From an uncultured Halomonas sp. (lineage in GTDB: Bacteria > Pseudomonadota > Gammaproteobacteria > Pseudomonadales > Halomonadaceae), in contig NZ_CAMPKE010000015.1 in the NCBI RefSeq assembly GCF_946887195.1, positions 33,982 through 97,981 of the forward strand: a DNA stretch of 64,000 nt, in the 5' to 3' direction. Shown piece by piece: positions 38,224 through 47,219 of this stretch; the stretch's first letter is position 1, and the number at the start of each line of letters is the position of its first letter. Both the position numbers and the translations under genes were made by a program. Under the pieces are notes generated by a model. That model saw only the letters and a list, made by a program, of their open reading frames with translations, was not told the origin of the DNA and ran no database searches.

Positions 38224-39375
38224 ATGGCATTCTCCCAGACAGCCAACATGACATCGGCGACCTCGCGGACCGTCACGCCCCAGGCCCTTGGCTTTCTACT
38301 CCTGGACAATTTCACGCTGATCTCGCTGGCGTCGGCGATCGAGCCGCTGCGCATGGCCAACCAATTGGCCGGGCGCGAACTCTACCGCTGGTACACTTTG
38401 AGTCATGACGGTGCGCCGGTGCGTGCCAGCGATGGCCTGCAAGTCACGCCGGATGCTTCCACCGCGATTCCGCTGTCACTCGATTGGGTGATCGTCTGCG
38501 GCGGTGTCGGTCCCAGCCGCAGCGTGACCCGCGAGCACGTCAGCTGGTTGCAGTCGCAATCGCGTCAACTGCGGCGTCTGGGCGCGGTGTGCACCGGCAG
38601 TTGGGCGCTGGCCCGGGCCGGGTTGCTCGACGGTTATGAAACCAGCATCCACTGGGAGTGCCTGGCCGCCATGCAGGAGGCCTTTCCGCGCGTGGCGCTG
38701 ACTACCCGGCTATTCTCCATCGACCGCGATCGCTTCACCGCCTCGGGCGGCACCGCGCCGCTCGATATGATGCTCAACCTGATCGGTCGCGATCATGGTC
38801 GCGAGCTGTCTGCGGGCATTTCCGAGATGTTCATCTACGACCGCGTGCGCAACGAGCAGGACCAGCAGCGCGTGCCGCTCAAGCATGTGCTGGGTACCAC
38901 CCAGCCCAAGCTGCTGGAGATCGTCGCGCTGATGGAAGCCAACCTCGAGGAGCCGATCGGCCTCGATGAACTGGCCAACTATGTCGATGTGTCACGCCGC
39001 CAGTTGGAACGGTTGTTCCAGAAATACCTGCACTGTTCGCCGTCGCGCTACTATCTCAAGCTGCGCCTGACCCGTGCGCGTCAGCTGCTCAAGCAGACGC
39101 CCATGTCGATCATCGAAATTGCCTCGGCCTGCGGTTTCGTCTCCACGCCGCACTTTTCCAAGTGTTATCGCGAGTACTTCGGCATTCCGCCGCGTGACGA
39201 GCGCCTGGGAATTGGCGCGCGCGACCCGCGTAGTGCCGCTTCACAGCCTGAAGCGGGCTCGCTATTGGTGCGTCAGTCGCTCGCGCCGGCAGCTCAGGAG
39301 CCGGTCTCCAGCGCAGTGCTGGCGCTGACTCAGGCGCAGGGCGAGCCGACCTATGCCAGCGTACCGCTACGTTAG
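38224..39375 (+). CDS. gbdR: AraC/GlxA-type regulator, GbdR-like
   Basis: A 383-residue regulator with an N-terminal DJ-1/PfpI-like domain (about 20-190; WVIVCGGVGPSRSV) and a C-terminal AraC HTH pair (ELANYVDVSRRQLERLFQKY; SIIEIASACGFVSTPHFSK). In Pseudomonas, GbdR senses glycine betaine and dimethylglycine and activates gbcAB and dgcAB. The identification rests on family architecture plus the dgc operon 2 kb downstream; CdhR and ArgR are close relatives. I use the ATG at 38224, with a near-perfect ribosome site, not the GTG at 38215. A terminator follows. Confidence 0.75.
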   Translation: MAFSQTANMTSATSRTVTPQALGFLLLDNFTLISLASAIEPLRMANQLAGRELYRWYTLSHDGAPVRASDGLQVTPDASTAIPLSLDWVIVCGGVGPSRSVTREHVSWLQSQSRQLRRLGAVCTGSWALARAGLLDGYETSIHWECLAAMQEAFPRVALTTRLFSIDRDRFTASGGTAPLDMMLNLIGRDHGRELSAGISEMFIYDRVRNEQDQQRVPLKHVLGTTQPKLLEIVALMEANLEEPIGLDELANYVDVSRRQLERLFQKYLHCSPSRYYLKLRLTRARQLLKQTPMSIIEIASACGFVSTPHFSKCYREYFGIPPRDERLGIGARDPRSAASQPEAGSLLVRQSLAPAAQEPVSSAVLALTQAQGEPTYASVPLR

Positions 39376-39402
39376 CCCCGACGTCTGATACCAGCGGCGT
39401 TG

Positions 39403-39432
39403 ATGCCGCCTTCAGTCAAGCGAAGGCGGCAT
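39403..39432 (+). terminator. Terminator after gbdR
   Basis: ATGCCGCCTTC (39403-39413) pairs perfectly with GAAGGCGGCAT (39422-39432), with an eight-base loop, followed by TGTTAT. It lies 28 bp after the gbdR stop. Confidence 0.7.
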
Positions 39433-39472
39433 TGTTATACTGGGCGCCACTGAACAACGAGGGCGCCCATCA

Positions 39473-40177
39473 ATGACTCATGGCTGGCCACGCATCCTGC
39501 TGCGCTATCTGCTGATCGCCGTGCTCGGTTTCGCTGCCGCTTCGGTGGTGTTGGTATTGGTGCTGCGCGTGGTGCCGGTATTCGGCTCGATGGTGATGGT
39601 CGAGCGCAAGGTGCAGTCCTGGGTCGCCGGTGAAGCGCTCGATATTCGTCATGACTGGACGCCGTGGGGACAACTGGCCGACACCGCCAAGCTGGCGGTG
39701 ATCGCCGCCGAGGATCAGAAATTTCCCGAGCACTTCGGCTTCGACATCAAACAGATACGCAAGGCGATCTCGGCCTGGCAATCCGGCGACGATCTACGTG
39801 GCGCCAGCACCATCAGCCAGCAGACCGCCAAGAACCTGTTCCTGTGGACCGGTCGCAGCTGGCTGCGCAAGGGGCTCGAGGCCTGGTTTACCGTGCTGAT
39901 CGAGTTGCTGTGGCCCAAGGAGCGCATTCTCGAGGTCTATCTCAATATCGCCGAGTGGGATGAGGGTGTGTTCGGCCTGGAGGCCGCCGCCCAGCACTAT
40001 TTCGGCGTGTCCGCCGACGATCTCAGTACCCTTCAGGCCAGCCGATTGGCGGCCATACTGCCCAATCCGCGCGGTTGGAGCGCCTCCAACCCGTCGTCCT
40101 ACATCGTACAGCGCAGCACTTGGATACGGCGCCAGATGAAACAGCTCGGTGGCGTATCCTACCTGGAGCGCCTGTAG
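39473..40177 (+). CDS. mtgA: Monofunctional peptidoglycan glycosyltransferase MtgA
   Basis: A 234-residue GT51 enzyme that polymerises lipid II. It has one N-terminal membrane anchor (residues about 7-32) and the motifs IAAEDQKFPEHFGFD with the catalytic glutamate, GASTISQQTAKNLFLW and RILEVYLNIAEWDEGVFGLE. There is no transpeptidase domain, so it is the monofunctional form. It acts on the periplasmic face. Confidence 0.95.
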   Translation: MTHGWPRILLRYLLIAVLGFAAASVVLVLVLRVVPVFGSMVMVERKVQSWVAGEALDIRHDWTPWGQLADTAKLAVIAAEDQKFPEHFGFDIKQIRKAISAWQSGDDLRGASTISQQTAKNLFLWTGRSWLRKGLEAWFTVLIELLWPKERILEVYLNIAEWDEGVFGLEAAAQHYFGVSADDLSTLQASRLAAILPNPRGWSASNPSSYIVQRSTWIRRQMKQLGGVSYLERL

Positions 40178-41212
<1,035 letters not shown>

Positions 41213-41249
41213 CTGGCCCTAGCCGGTCGCGCTACGCTCTACCGAAGAC

Positions 41250-41284
41250 ACGATGCCCGCCCGGATGACCTGGGCGGGCATCGT
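41250..41284 (+). terminator. Strong inverted repeat after the sugar dehydrogenase gene
   Basis: A 13-bp perfect stem (41250-41262 with 41272-41284) with the loop GGATGACCT. There is no U-run after it. It separates the dehydrogenase gene from the dgc operon, 38 bp after the stop. Confidence 0.55.
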
Positions 41285-41309
41285 CGCATTCGCGACAGCG
41301 ATGACGTTT

Positions 41310-41334
41310 TTGGAATTTTCGCCGTCGTTTCCAA
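41310..41334. promoter_or_regulatory. Inverted repeat upstream of the dimethylglycine operon
   Basis: TTGGAA and TTCCAA are perfect arms separated by 13 bp, 62 bp before the first gene of the operon. It may be a regulator site; the binder is not known. A second repeat, GGGCAG-N7-CTGCCC, lies at 41351-41369. Confidence 0.4.
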
Positions 41335-41396
41335 GCGCCGGGCAACAGGGGGGCAGGGCTATTCTGCCCGCATGACGCCAAACCCTGGAGCCGATC

Positions 41397-42374
41397 ATGA
41401 ATCCCGCCGAGTTGCATAACGACGCCATCGTCATCGATGGCCTGATCATCGCCAAGTGGAACCGCGAATTGTTCGAAGACATGCGGCGCGGCAAGCTGAC
41501 GGCGGCCAACTGCACGGTGTCGGTATGGGAGGGCTTCCAGGCCACGGTCGACAATATCGTCGCCTCCAACAAGCTGATGGCCGAGTGCAGCGATCTGGTG
41601 CGCCCGGTGCGCACCACGGCGGATATCACCCGCGCCAAGGAGGAGGGCAAGACCGGCATCATTTACGGTTTCCAGAACGCCCACGCCTTCGAGGACCAGA
41701 TCGGCTACGTCGAGATCTTCAAGCAGCTCGGCGTGGGCATCGTGCAGCTCTGCTACAACACTCAGAACCTGGTCGGCACTGGCTGTTACGAGCGTGATGG
41801 CGGGCTTTCCGGTTTCGGTCGCGAGATCGTCGCCGAGATGAATCGCGTCGGCATCATGTGCGATCTGTCCCATGTCGGCGGCAAGACCTCCGAGGAGGTC
41901 ATCCTCGAATCGCAAAAGCCGGTCTGCTACTCCCACTGTCTGCCTTCGGGGCTCAAGGAGCACCCGCGCAACAAGTCCGACGAGGAGCTCAAGTTTATCG
42001 CCGATCACGGCGGTTTCGTCGGTGTGACCATGTTCGCGCCATTTCTCAAGAAAGGCATCGACTCGACCATCGACGATTACTGCGAAGCCATCGAGTACGT
42101 GATGAATATCGTCGGCGAGGATGCCATCGGTATCGGCACCGATTTCACCCAGGGCCATGGTCACGATTTCTTCGAGTGGCTGACCCACGACAAGGGCTAC
42201 GCGCGGCGTCTGACCAGCTTCGGCAAGATCGTCAACCCGCTGGGTATCCGCACCATCGGCGAGTTCCCCAACCTGACCGAGGCGCTGCTCAAGCGCGGCC
42301 TCTCCGAGACCCAGGTACGCAAGATTATGGGTGAGAACTGGGTCCGCGTCCTCAAGGATGTGTGGGGCGTCTGA
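41397..42374 (+). CDS. M19 dipeptidase-like protein of the betaine operon
   Basis: A 325-residue TIM-barrel protein related to membrane (renal) dipeptidases and to the protein next to dgcA in Pseudomonas (PA5396). The later barrel motifs are kept: DLSHVG with H159, CYSHCL with H180 and AIGIGTDF. However, the family's HxD after the first strand (usually DGHND) is VIDGLIIAKW here, and the bridging glutamate is replaced by Q93 in GFQNAHAFED. These are ligands of the dizinc site, so ordinary dipeptidase activity is doubtful. It is the first gene of the operon; a 96-nt structured repeat separates it from the DUF5943 gene. Confidence 0.85.
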   Translation: MNPAELHNDAIVIDGLIIAKWNRELFEDMRRGKLTAANCTVSVWEGFQATVDNIVASNKLMAECSDLVRPVRTTADITRAKEEGKTGIIYGFQNAHAFEDQIGYVEIFKQLGVGIVQLCYNTQNLVGTGCYERDGGLSGFGREIVAEMNRVGIMCDLSHVGGKTSEEVILESQKPVCYSHCLPSGLKEHPRNKSDEELKFIADHGGFVGVTMFAPFLKKGIDSTIDDYCEAIEYVMNIVGEDAIGIGTDFTQGHGHDFFEWLTHDKGYARRLTSFGKIVNPLGIRTIGEFPNLTEALLKRGLSETQVRKIMGENWVRVLKDVWGV

Positions 42375-42391
42375 GCCTAGATTGGAGGGCG

Positions 42392-42487
42392 CCGGGGGGT
42401 AAGCCGAAGAGGAGGTCCGACGCCATGGATGGCGTCGGTAGCGCCCAAGGATGGGTTTACAGCGCCTCCTCGCAGGCTTGCCCCCGG
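42392..42487 (+). repeat. Structured interspersed repeat, copy A
   Basis: A 96-nt element in the spacer between the dipeptidase-like and DUF5943 genes. Outer helix: 42392-42405 with 42475-42487 (13 pairs, one bulged G). Inner helix: GAGGAGG (42409-42415) with CCTCCTC (42465-42471). Inside are an 8-bp hairpin, 42417-42424 with 42431-42438, loop ATGGAT, and a small CCCA/TGGG hairpin at 42444-42455. The 29-nt core 42438-42466 (starting GTAGCGCCCAAGGA) is shared with copy B at 62040-62068 with two differences. The helices differ in sequence between copies but pair in both. Confidence 0.85.
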
Positions 42488-42533
42488 GAAAGCCCGACGA
42501 CTGCCAAGAACAACGATTCCGAGGTATCCAACC

Positions 42534-43067
42534 GTGACCAAGATGGCCCCCGAGTTGCCCATCGACGTGGATAGCGAAACCGGCGTATGGACCACCGATG
42601 CGCTGCCGATGCTCTATGTGCCGCGCCACTTCTTCATCAACAACCACGTCGCCGTGGAAGAGGCGCTGGGCGTGGAGAAGTACGCCGAGATCCTCTATCA
42701 CGCCGGCTACAAGAGCGCCTGGCACTGGTGCGAGAAAGAGGCCGAGCTGCACGGCCTGAGCGGCGTGGCGGTGTTCGAACACTACATGACGCGCCTGTCG
42801 CAGCGCGGTTGGGGCAAGTTCATCACTGAAACCATCGATCTCGAAGCCGGCACCGCGCGGGTGCGCCTCGAGCACAGCGCCTTCGTCTATCAACTCGGCA
42901 AGGTCGATCGCAAGGTCGAGTACATGTTCACCGGCTGGTTCGCCGGCGCCATGGACCAGATTCTGAGTGCGCGCGGGGCTACGCTGCGCACCGTCGCCGA
43001 GCAGATTCATAGCGGCGCCGAGGCAGGTCACGATCACGGCGTGTTCATCGTCAAGCCCGCCAACTGA
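42534..43067 (+). CDS. DUF5943 protein of the dimethylglycine operon
   Basis: A 177-residue soluble protein of unknown function, like PA5397 of Pseudomonas, which also lies just before dgcA. Conserved-looking stretches are ALPMLYVPRHFFINNHVAVE, HAGYKSAWHWCEKEAELHGL and VEYMFTGWFAGAMDQIL; the His, Trp and Cys content could suit a cofactor or metal pocket, but this is a guess. I use the GTG at 42534, placed nine bases after GAGG and giving MTKMAPELPIDVDSETGVW; the ATG at 42543 is the alternative. It lies 10 bp before dgcA. Confidence 0.8.
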   Translation: MTKMAPELPIDVDSETGVWTTDALPMLYVPRHFFINNHVAVEEALGVEKYAEILYHAGYKSAWHWCEKEAELHGLSGVAVFEHYMTRLSQRGWGKFITETIDLEAGTARVRLEHSAFVYQLGKVDRKVEYMFTGWFAGAMDQILSARGATLRTVAEQIHSGAEAGHDHGVFIVKPAN

Positions 43068-43077
43068 GGACGTCGAG

Positions 43078-45138
43078 ATGGCATTCGAGGCACTCTTCCA
43101 ACCGATCCAGATCGGCAAGCAGACCATCCGCAACCGCGTGGTCAGCACCGCCCACGCCGAGGTCTACGCCACCGATGGCGGCATGACCACCGAGCGCTAC
43201 GTCAAGTACTACGAGGAGAAGGCCAAGGGCGGCTGCGGCCTGTGCATCTGCGGCGGCTCGTCGGTGGTCTCCATCGATAGCCCGCAGGGCTGGTGGAGCT
43301 CGGTGAACCTGTCCACCGATCGTATCATTCCGCATTTCCAGAACCTTGCCGACGCGGTGCACAAGCACGGCGGCAAGATCATGATCCAGATCACCCACAT
43401 GGGTCGCCGCTCACGCTGGGACGGCTACGATTGGTCGACGCTGATGTCGCCGTCGGGCATTCGTGAGCCGGTGCACCGCTCGACCTGCAAGACCATCGAG
43501 GAGGAGGAGATCTGGCGCATCGTCGGCGACTTCGCCCAGGCCGCACGCCGGGCGAAAGAGGGCGGGCTGGACGGCGTCGAGCTCTCCGCCGTGCATCAGC
43601 ATTTGATCGATCAGTTCTGGAGCCCGCGCGTCAACAAGCGCACCGATGAGTGGGGAGGCAGCTTCGAGAACCGCATGCGCTTCGGCATGGAGGTGCTCAA
43701 GGCGGTGCGCGCCGAGGTCGGCGACGACTTCGTGGTCGGCATGCGCATCTGCGGCGATGAGTTCCACCCCGACGGCCTGACTCATGACGACATGAAGCGC
43801 ATCGCCGCCTACTACGATGCCACCGGCATGCTCGATTTCTTCGGCGTGATCGGCTCGGGCTGCGACACTCACAACACCCTGGCCAACGTGATTCCCAACA
43901 TGTCCTATCCGCCGGAGCCGTTCTTGCACCTGGCGGCGGGCATCAAGGAGGTGGTCAGCGTACCGGTGATTCACGCCCAGAACATCAAGGATCCCAACCA
44001 GGCGCAACGTATCCTCGAAGGTGGCTACGTGGACCTGGTGGGCATGACCCGCGCGCATATCGCCGATCCGCACTTCATTGCCAAGATCAAGATGGGTCAG
44101 GTCGACCGGATCAAGCAGTGCGTGGGCGCCAACTACTGCATCGACCGCCAGTATCAGGGCCTCGACGTGCTGTGCATCCAGAACGCCGCGACTTCGCGCG
44201 AGTACATGGGCGTGCCACACATCGTCGACAAGAGCGAAGGGCCCAAGCGCAAGGTGGTGGTGGTCGGCGGCGGACCGGCGGGCATGGAAGCGGCACGTGT
44301 CAGCGCCGAGCGTGGCCACGACGTGACCCTGTTCGAGGCCGAGGAACAACTCGGCGGTCAGATTACCCTGGCCGCCAAGGCACCCCAGCGCGATCAGATC
44401 GCCGGTATCACCCGCTGGTATCAGTTGGAACTGGCGCGTCTCGGCATCGATCAGCGACTCGGCACCCGTGCCGACGAGGCGACGCTTCTGGATCTGCGCC
44501 CGGATATCGTGATCCTCGCCACCGGCGGCCAGCCGTTTTTGTCGCAGGTGCCGGAGTGGGGGGCGGATGAGGGCTTGGTGGTCAGCACCTGGGATATTCT
44601 CAGCGGCGCCGTGGCGCCGGGCGGGAACGTGCTGATCTACGACACCATCTGTGAGTTTTCCGGGGTGTCGGCGGCGGACTATCTCGCCGACAAGGGTGCC
44701 AAGGTCGAGATCGTCACCGACGACATCAAGCCCGGCGCGGCGGTGGGCGGTACCACCTTCCCGACCTATTACCGCAGCCTCTACGAGAAGGAGGTGATCA
44801 TGACCTCCGATCTGGCGCTGCATAAGGTCTACCGCGAGGGCGGGTCTTTAGTGGCAGTGCTCGAGAACGAGTACACCGGCGCCCAGGAGGAGCGTGTGGT
44901 CGATCAGATCGTGGTCGAGAACGGCGTGCGCCCGGATGAGGCGCTTTACTACGCGCTCAAGCATCAGTCGCGCAACAAGGGCCAGATCGATGTCGAGGCG
45001 TTGTATGCAATCCAGCCGCAGCCTTCGCTAGCGGAGAAGGGCGACGGTTTCCTGCTGTTTCGGCTGGGCGACTGCACGGCGCCGCGCAATACGCATGCGG
45101 CGATCTATGATGCGCTGAGATTGTGTAAGGACTTCTAG
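43078..45138 (+). CDS. dgcA: Dimethylglycine demethylase subunit DgcA
   Basis: A 686-residue flavoenzyme that removes a methyl group from dimethylglycine to give sarcosine and formaldehyde. Residues about 1-370 form an old-yellow-enzyme-like FMN barrel (RNRVVSTAHAEVYATDGGMT; VELSAVHQHLIDQFWSPRVN). A cysteine cluster comes next (C348, C354, C366), and then a Rossmann domain (VVVVGGGPAGMEAARVSAER). The second cysteine of the usual CxxCxxxC pattern is replaced by alanine (CVGANYC). The layout resembles trimethylamine dehydrogenase and 2,4-dienoyl-CoA reductase; the neighbours dgcB and etfAB fix the assignment. The GAGGACG site lies before the ATG. Confidence 0.88.
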   Translation: MAFEALFQPIQIGKQTIRNRVVSTAHAEVYATDGGMTTERYVKYYEEKAKGGCGLCICGGSSVVSIDSPQGWWSSVNLSTDRIIPHFQNLADAVHKHGGKIMIQITHMGRRSRWDGYDWSTLMSPSGIREPVHRSTCKTIEEEEIWRIVGDFAQAARRAKEGGLDGVELSAVHQHLIDQFWSPRVNKRTDEWGGSFENRMRFGMEVLKAVRAEVGDDFVVGMRICGDEFHPDGLTHDDMKRIAAYYDATGMLDFFGVIGSGCDTHNTLANVIPNMSYPPEPFLHLAAGIKEVVSVPVIHAQNIKDPNQAQRILEGGYVDLVGMTRAHIADPHFIAKIKMGQVDRIKQCVGANYCIDRQYQGLDVLCIQNAATSREYMGVPHIVDKSEGPKRKVVVVGGGPAGMEAARVSAERGHDVTLFEAEEQLGGQITLAAKAPQRDQIAGITRWYQLELARLGIDQRLGTRADEATLLDLRPDIVILATGGQPFLSQVPEWGADEGLVVSTWDILSGAVAPGGNVLIYDTICEFSGVSAADYLADKGAKVEIVTDDIKPGAAVGGTTFPTYYRSLYEKEVIMTSDLALHKVYREGGSLVAVLENEYTGAQEERVVDQIVVENGVRPDEALYYALKHQSRNKGQIDVEALYAIQPQPSLAEKGDGFLLFRLGDCTAPRNTHAAIYDALRLCKDF

Positions 45139-45221
45139 AGCCGGCGGTGGGATGCGTCCGAGGCGCGCGGCAAGTCGTACCCCGGACACGAGATGTACGA
45201 CAATTCCAAGAGGTGGGCATC

Positions 45222-47219
45222 ATGCTCGACTCGATTCTACCGATACTGATCTTCTCCGCCCTGGCATTGGCGGCGATCGGCGCCGTGCGCCGCGTTCGCT
45301 TGTGGCGCCAGGGGCGGCCTTCGCCGGTGCCGGTCCTCACGGGGTTGGCGGCGATGCCGCGGCGCTACCTGGTCGATCTGCACCATGTGGTGGCCCGCGA
45401 CAAGGCGATGTCCAACACCCACGTCGCCACCGCCGGCGGCTTCGTCGCGGCGGCCTTGCTGGCCATCGTCGTGCACGGCTTCGGCCTGGAGAGCGCGATC
45501 CTGGCCTGGGCGCTGCTCGCCGCGACGGCTTGCATGTTCATCGGCAGCCTGTTCGTTGCCAGGCGCCGGCGCAATCCACCGGCGCGGCTGTCGAAGGGGT
45601 CGTGGATGCGCCTGCCCAAGAGCCTGATCGCCTTCTCGCTGGGCGTGTTCCTGGTGACTTTGCCGACGGCCGGAATACTACCCGAAGACCTCGGTAGCTG
45701 GGTCCTGGCGCTGGCACTCGCCGGCGTGGTGGCCTGGGGGCTAGGCGAGCTGCTCTTCGGTATGGCCTGGGGCGGGCCGATGAAGCACGCCTTTGCCGGT
45801 GCACTGCATCTGGCCTTTCATCGCCGCCCCGAGCGTTTCCGTTCAAGGCAGGGCGGGGGAGGCCGTTCCACCGGCTTGAAGGCGCTGAATCTGAATAATC
45901 CCAGTGCGCCGCTGGGGGTCGAGAAGCCCGCCGACTTTACCTGGAATCAACTGCTCGGCTTCGATGCCTGCGTGCAGTGCGGGCGTTGCGAGGCGGCATG
46001 CCCGGCCTTCGCCGCCGGCCAGCCGCTCAACCCCAAGAAGCTGATTCAGGACATGGTCGTCGGCATGACCGGCGGCAGCGATGCCCGCTATGCCGGCTCT
46101 CCTTACCCCGGAAAACCGATCGGTGAGCATGCCGGTAACCCGCATGGGCCGATCGTGGCGCGAGAGGGCATGGCACTGGTCGATGCCGAGACGCTGTGGT
46201 CGTGCACCACCTGCCGTGCCTGCGTCGAGGAGTGCCCGATGATGATCGAGCACGTCGACGCCATCGTCGACATGCGCCGCTTCCTGACCCTGGAGCATGG
46301 CAATACCCCCAACAAGGGCGCCGAGGTGCTCGACAACCTGATCGCCACCGACAATCCCGGCGGCTTCGATCCCGGCTCGCGCCTGCACTGGGCGGCGGAT
46401 CTGAATTTGCCGCTGATGGCCGACAAGCGCGAGGCCGAGGTGCTGCTGTGGCTGGGTGATGGCGTCTTCGACATGCGCAACCAGCGCACCCTGCGTGCGC
46501 TGGTCAAGGTGCTGCGCGCGGCCGATGTCGACTTCGCCGTGCTCGGCGTCGATGAGCGCGACAGTGGCGACGTAGCGCGTCGCCTGGGCGACGAGGCGAC
46601 CTTCCAGTCGCTGGCCAAACGCAACATCGCCACCCTGGCGCAGTACCGCTTCGAGCGCATCGTCACCTGCGACCCGCACAGTTTCCACGTGCTCAGGAAC
46701 GAATACGGCGAGCTGGGTGGGCATTACGCGGTGTTCCACCACAGCACCTACCTGAACCAACTGATCGAAGCCGGGCGGTTAAGCTTCAAGGCATGGAAGG
46801 GCGCCAGCGTGACCTATCACGATCCCTGTTACCTGGGCCGCTACAACGGCGAGTACGAAGCGCCGCGCGAAGTGCTCAAGGCGTTGGGTATCGAGGTGAA
46901 GGAGATGGCTCGCTCCGGTTATCGGTCGCGCTGTTGCGGCGGCGGCGGCGGCGCGCCGATTACCGATATCCCCGGTAAGCAGCGCATCCCCGACATGCGC
47001 ATGAGTGACGTGCGCGAGACCGGCGCCGAGCTGGTCGCGGTAGGCTGCCCGCAATGTACCGCGATGCTCGAAGGGGTGGTGGCGGACGATCGCGCCGAGA
47101 TCAAGGACATCGCCGAGCTGGTCGCCGATGCGTTGATCGCCGATGGACCGATCGAGGGTGCCGCGCCGAACGGTTCCAGCGACAAGGCCCGCCGCAATGC
47201 CGAGGAGGTGGCGCTATGA
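45222..47219 (+). CDS. dgcB: Dimethylglycine demethylase subunit DgcB (membrane Fe-S protein)
   Basis: A 665-residue protein with about five N-terminal membrane segments in the first 190 residues, then two 4Fe-4S ferredoxin motifs (CVQCGRCEAACP near 250, CTTCRACVEECP near 328). Two cysteine-rich CCG-type domains follow (YRSRCCGGGGG near 570, VGCPQCTAML near 608). This resembles HdrD/GlpC-type electron carriers. It probably passes electrons from DgcA, with Etf, into the quinone pool. The GAGGTGG site precedes the ATG, and the stop overlaps etfA (ATGA). Confidence 0.87.
   Translation: MLDSILPILIFSALALAAIGAVRRVRLWRQGRPSPVPVLTGLAAMPRRYLVDLHHVVARDKAMSNTHVATAGGFVAAALLAIVVHGFGLESAILAWALLAATACMFIGSLFVARRRRNPPARLSKGSWMRLPKSLIAFSLGVFLVTLPTAGILPEDLGSWVLALALAGVVAWGLGELLFGMAWGGPMKHAFAGALHLAFHRRPERFRSRQGGGGRSTGLKALNLNNPSAPLGVEKPADFTWNQLLGFDACVQCGRCEAACPAFAAGQPLNPKKLIQDMVVGMTGGSDARYAGSPYPGKPIGEHAGNPHGPIVAREGMALVDAETLWSCTTCRACVEECPMMIEHVDAIVDMRRFLTLEHGNTPNKGAEVLDNLIATDNPGGFDPGSRLHWAADLNLPLMADKREAEVLLWLGDGVFDMRNQRTLRALVKVLRAADVDFAVLGVDERDSGDVARRLGDEATFQSLAKRNIATLAQYRFERIVTCDPHSFHVLRNEYGELGGHYAVFHHSTYLNQLIEAGRLSFKAWKGASVTYHDPCYLGRYNGEYEAPREVLKALGIEVKEMARSGYRSRCCGGGGGAPITDIPGKQRIPDMRMSDVRETGAELVAVGCPQCTAMLEGVVADDRAEIKDIAELVADALIADGPIEGAAPNGSSDKARRNAEEVAL

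Noticed and set aside
41415..41423. HND at residues 7-9 of the dipeptidase-like protein as the metal HxD motif
   Set aside because: In the family the HxD follows the first barrel strand after VIDG; here the HND lies before that strand and is probably unrelated.
42362..42574. A 70-residue frame through copy A of the repeat
   Set aside because: It follows from the conserved ATGGAT loop; the frame is not kept in copy B and has no ribosome site.
41232..43148. A 638-residue open frame on the minus strand
   Set aside because: It lies antisense to the dipeptidase-like, DUF5943 and dgcA genes, has no recognisable domain, and its length follows from high G+C codon bias on the other strand.
43411..44823. 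A 470-residue open frame antisense to dgcA
   Set aside because: The sense frame is a clear flavoenzyme with intact motifs; the antisense product is histidine- and leucine-rich without family likeness.
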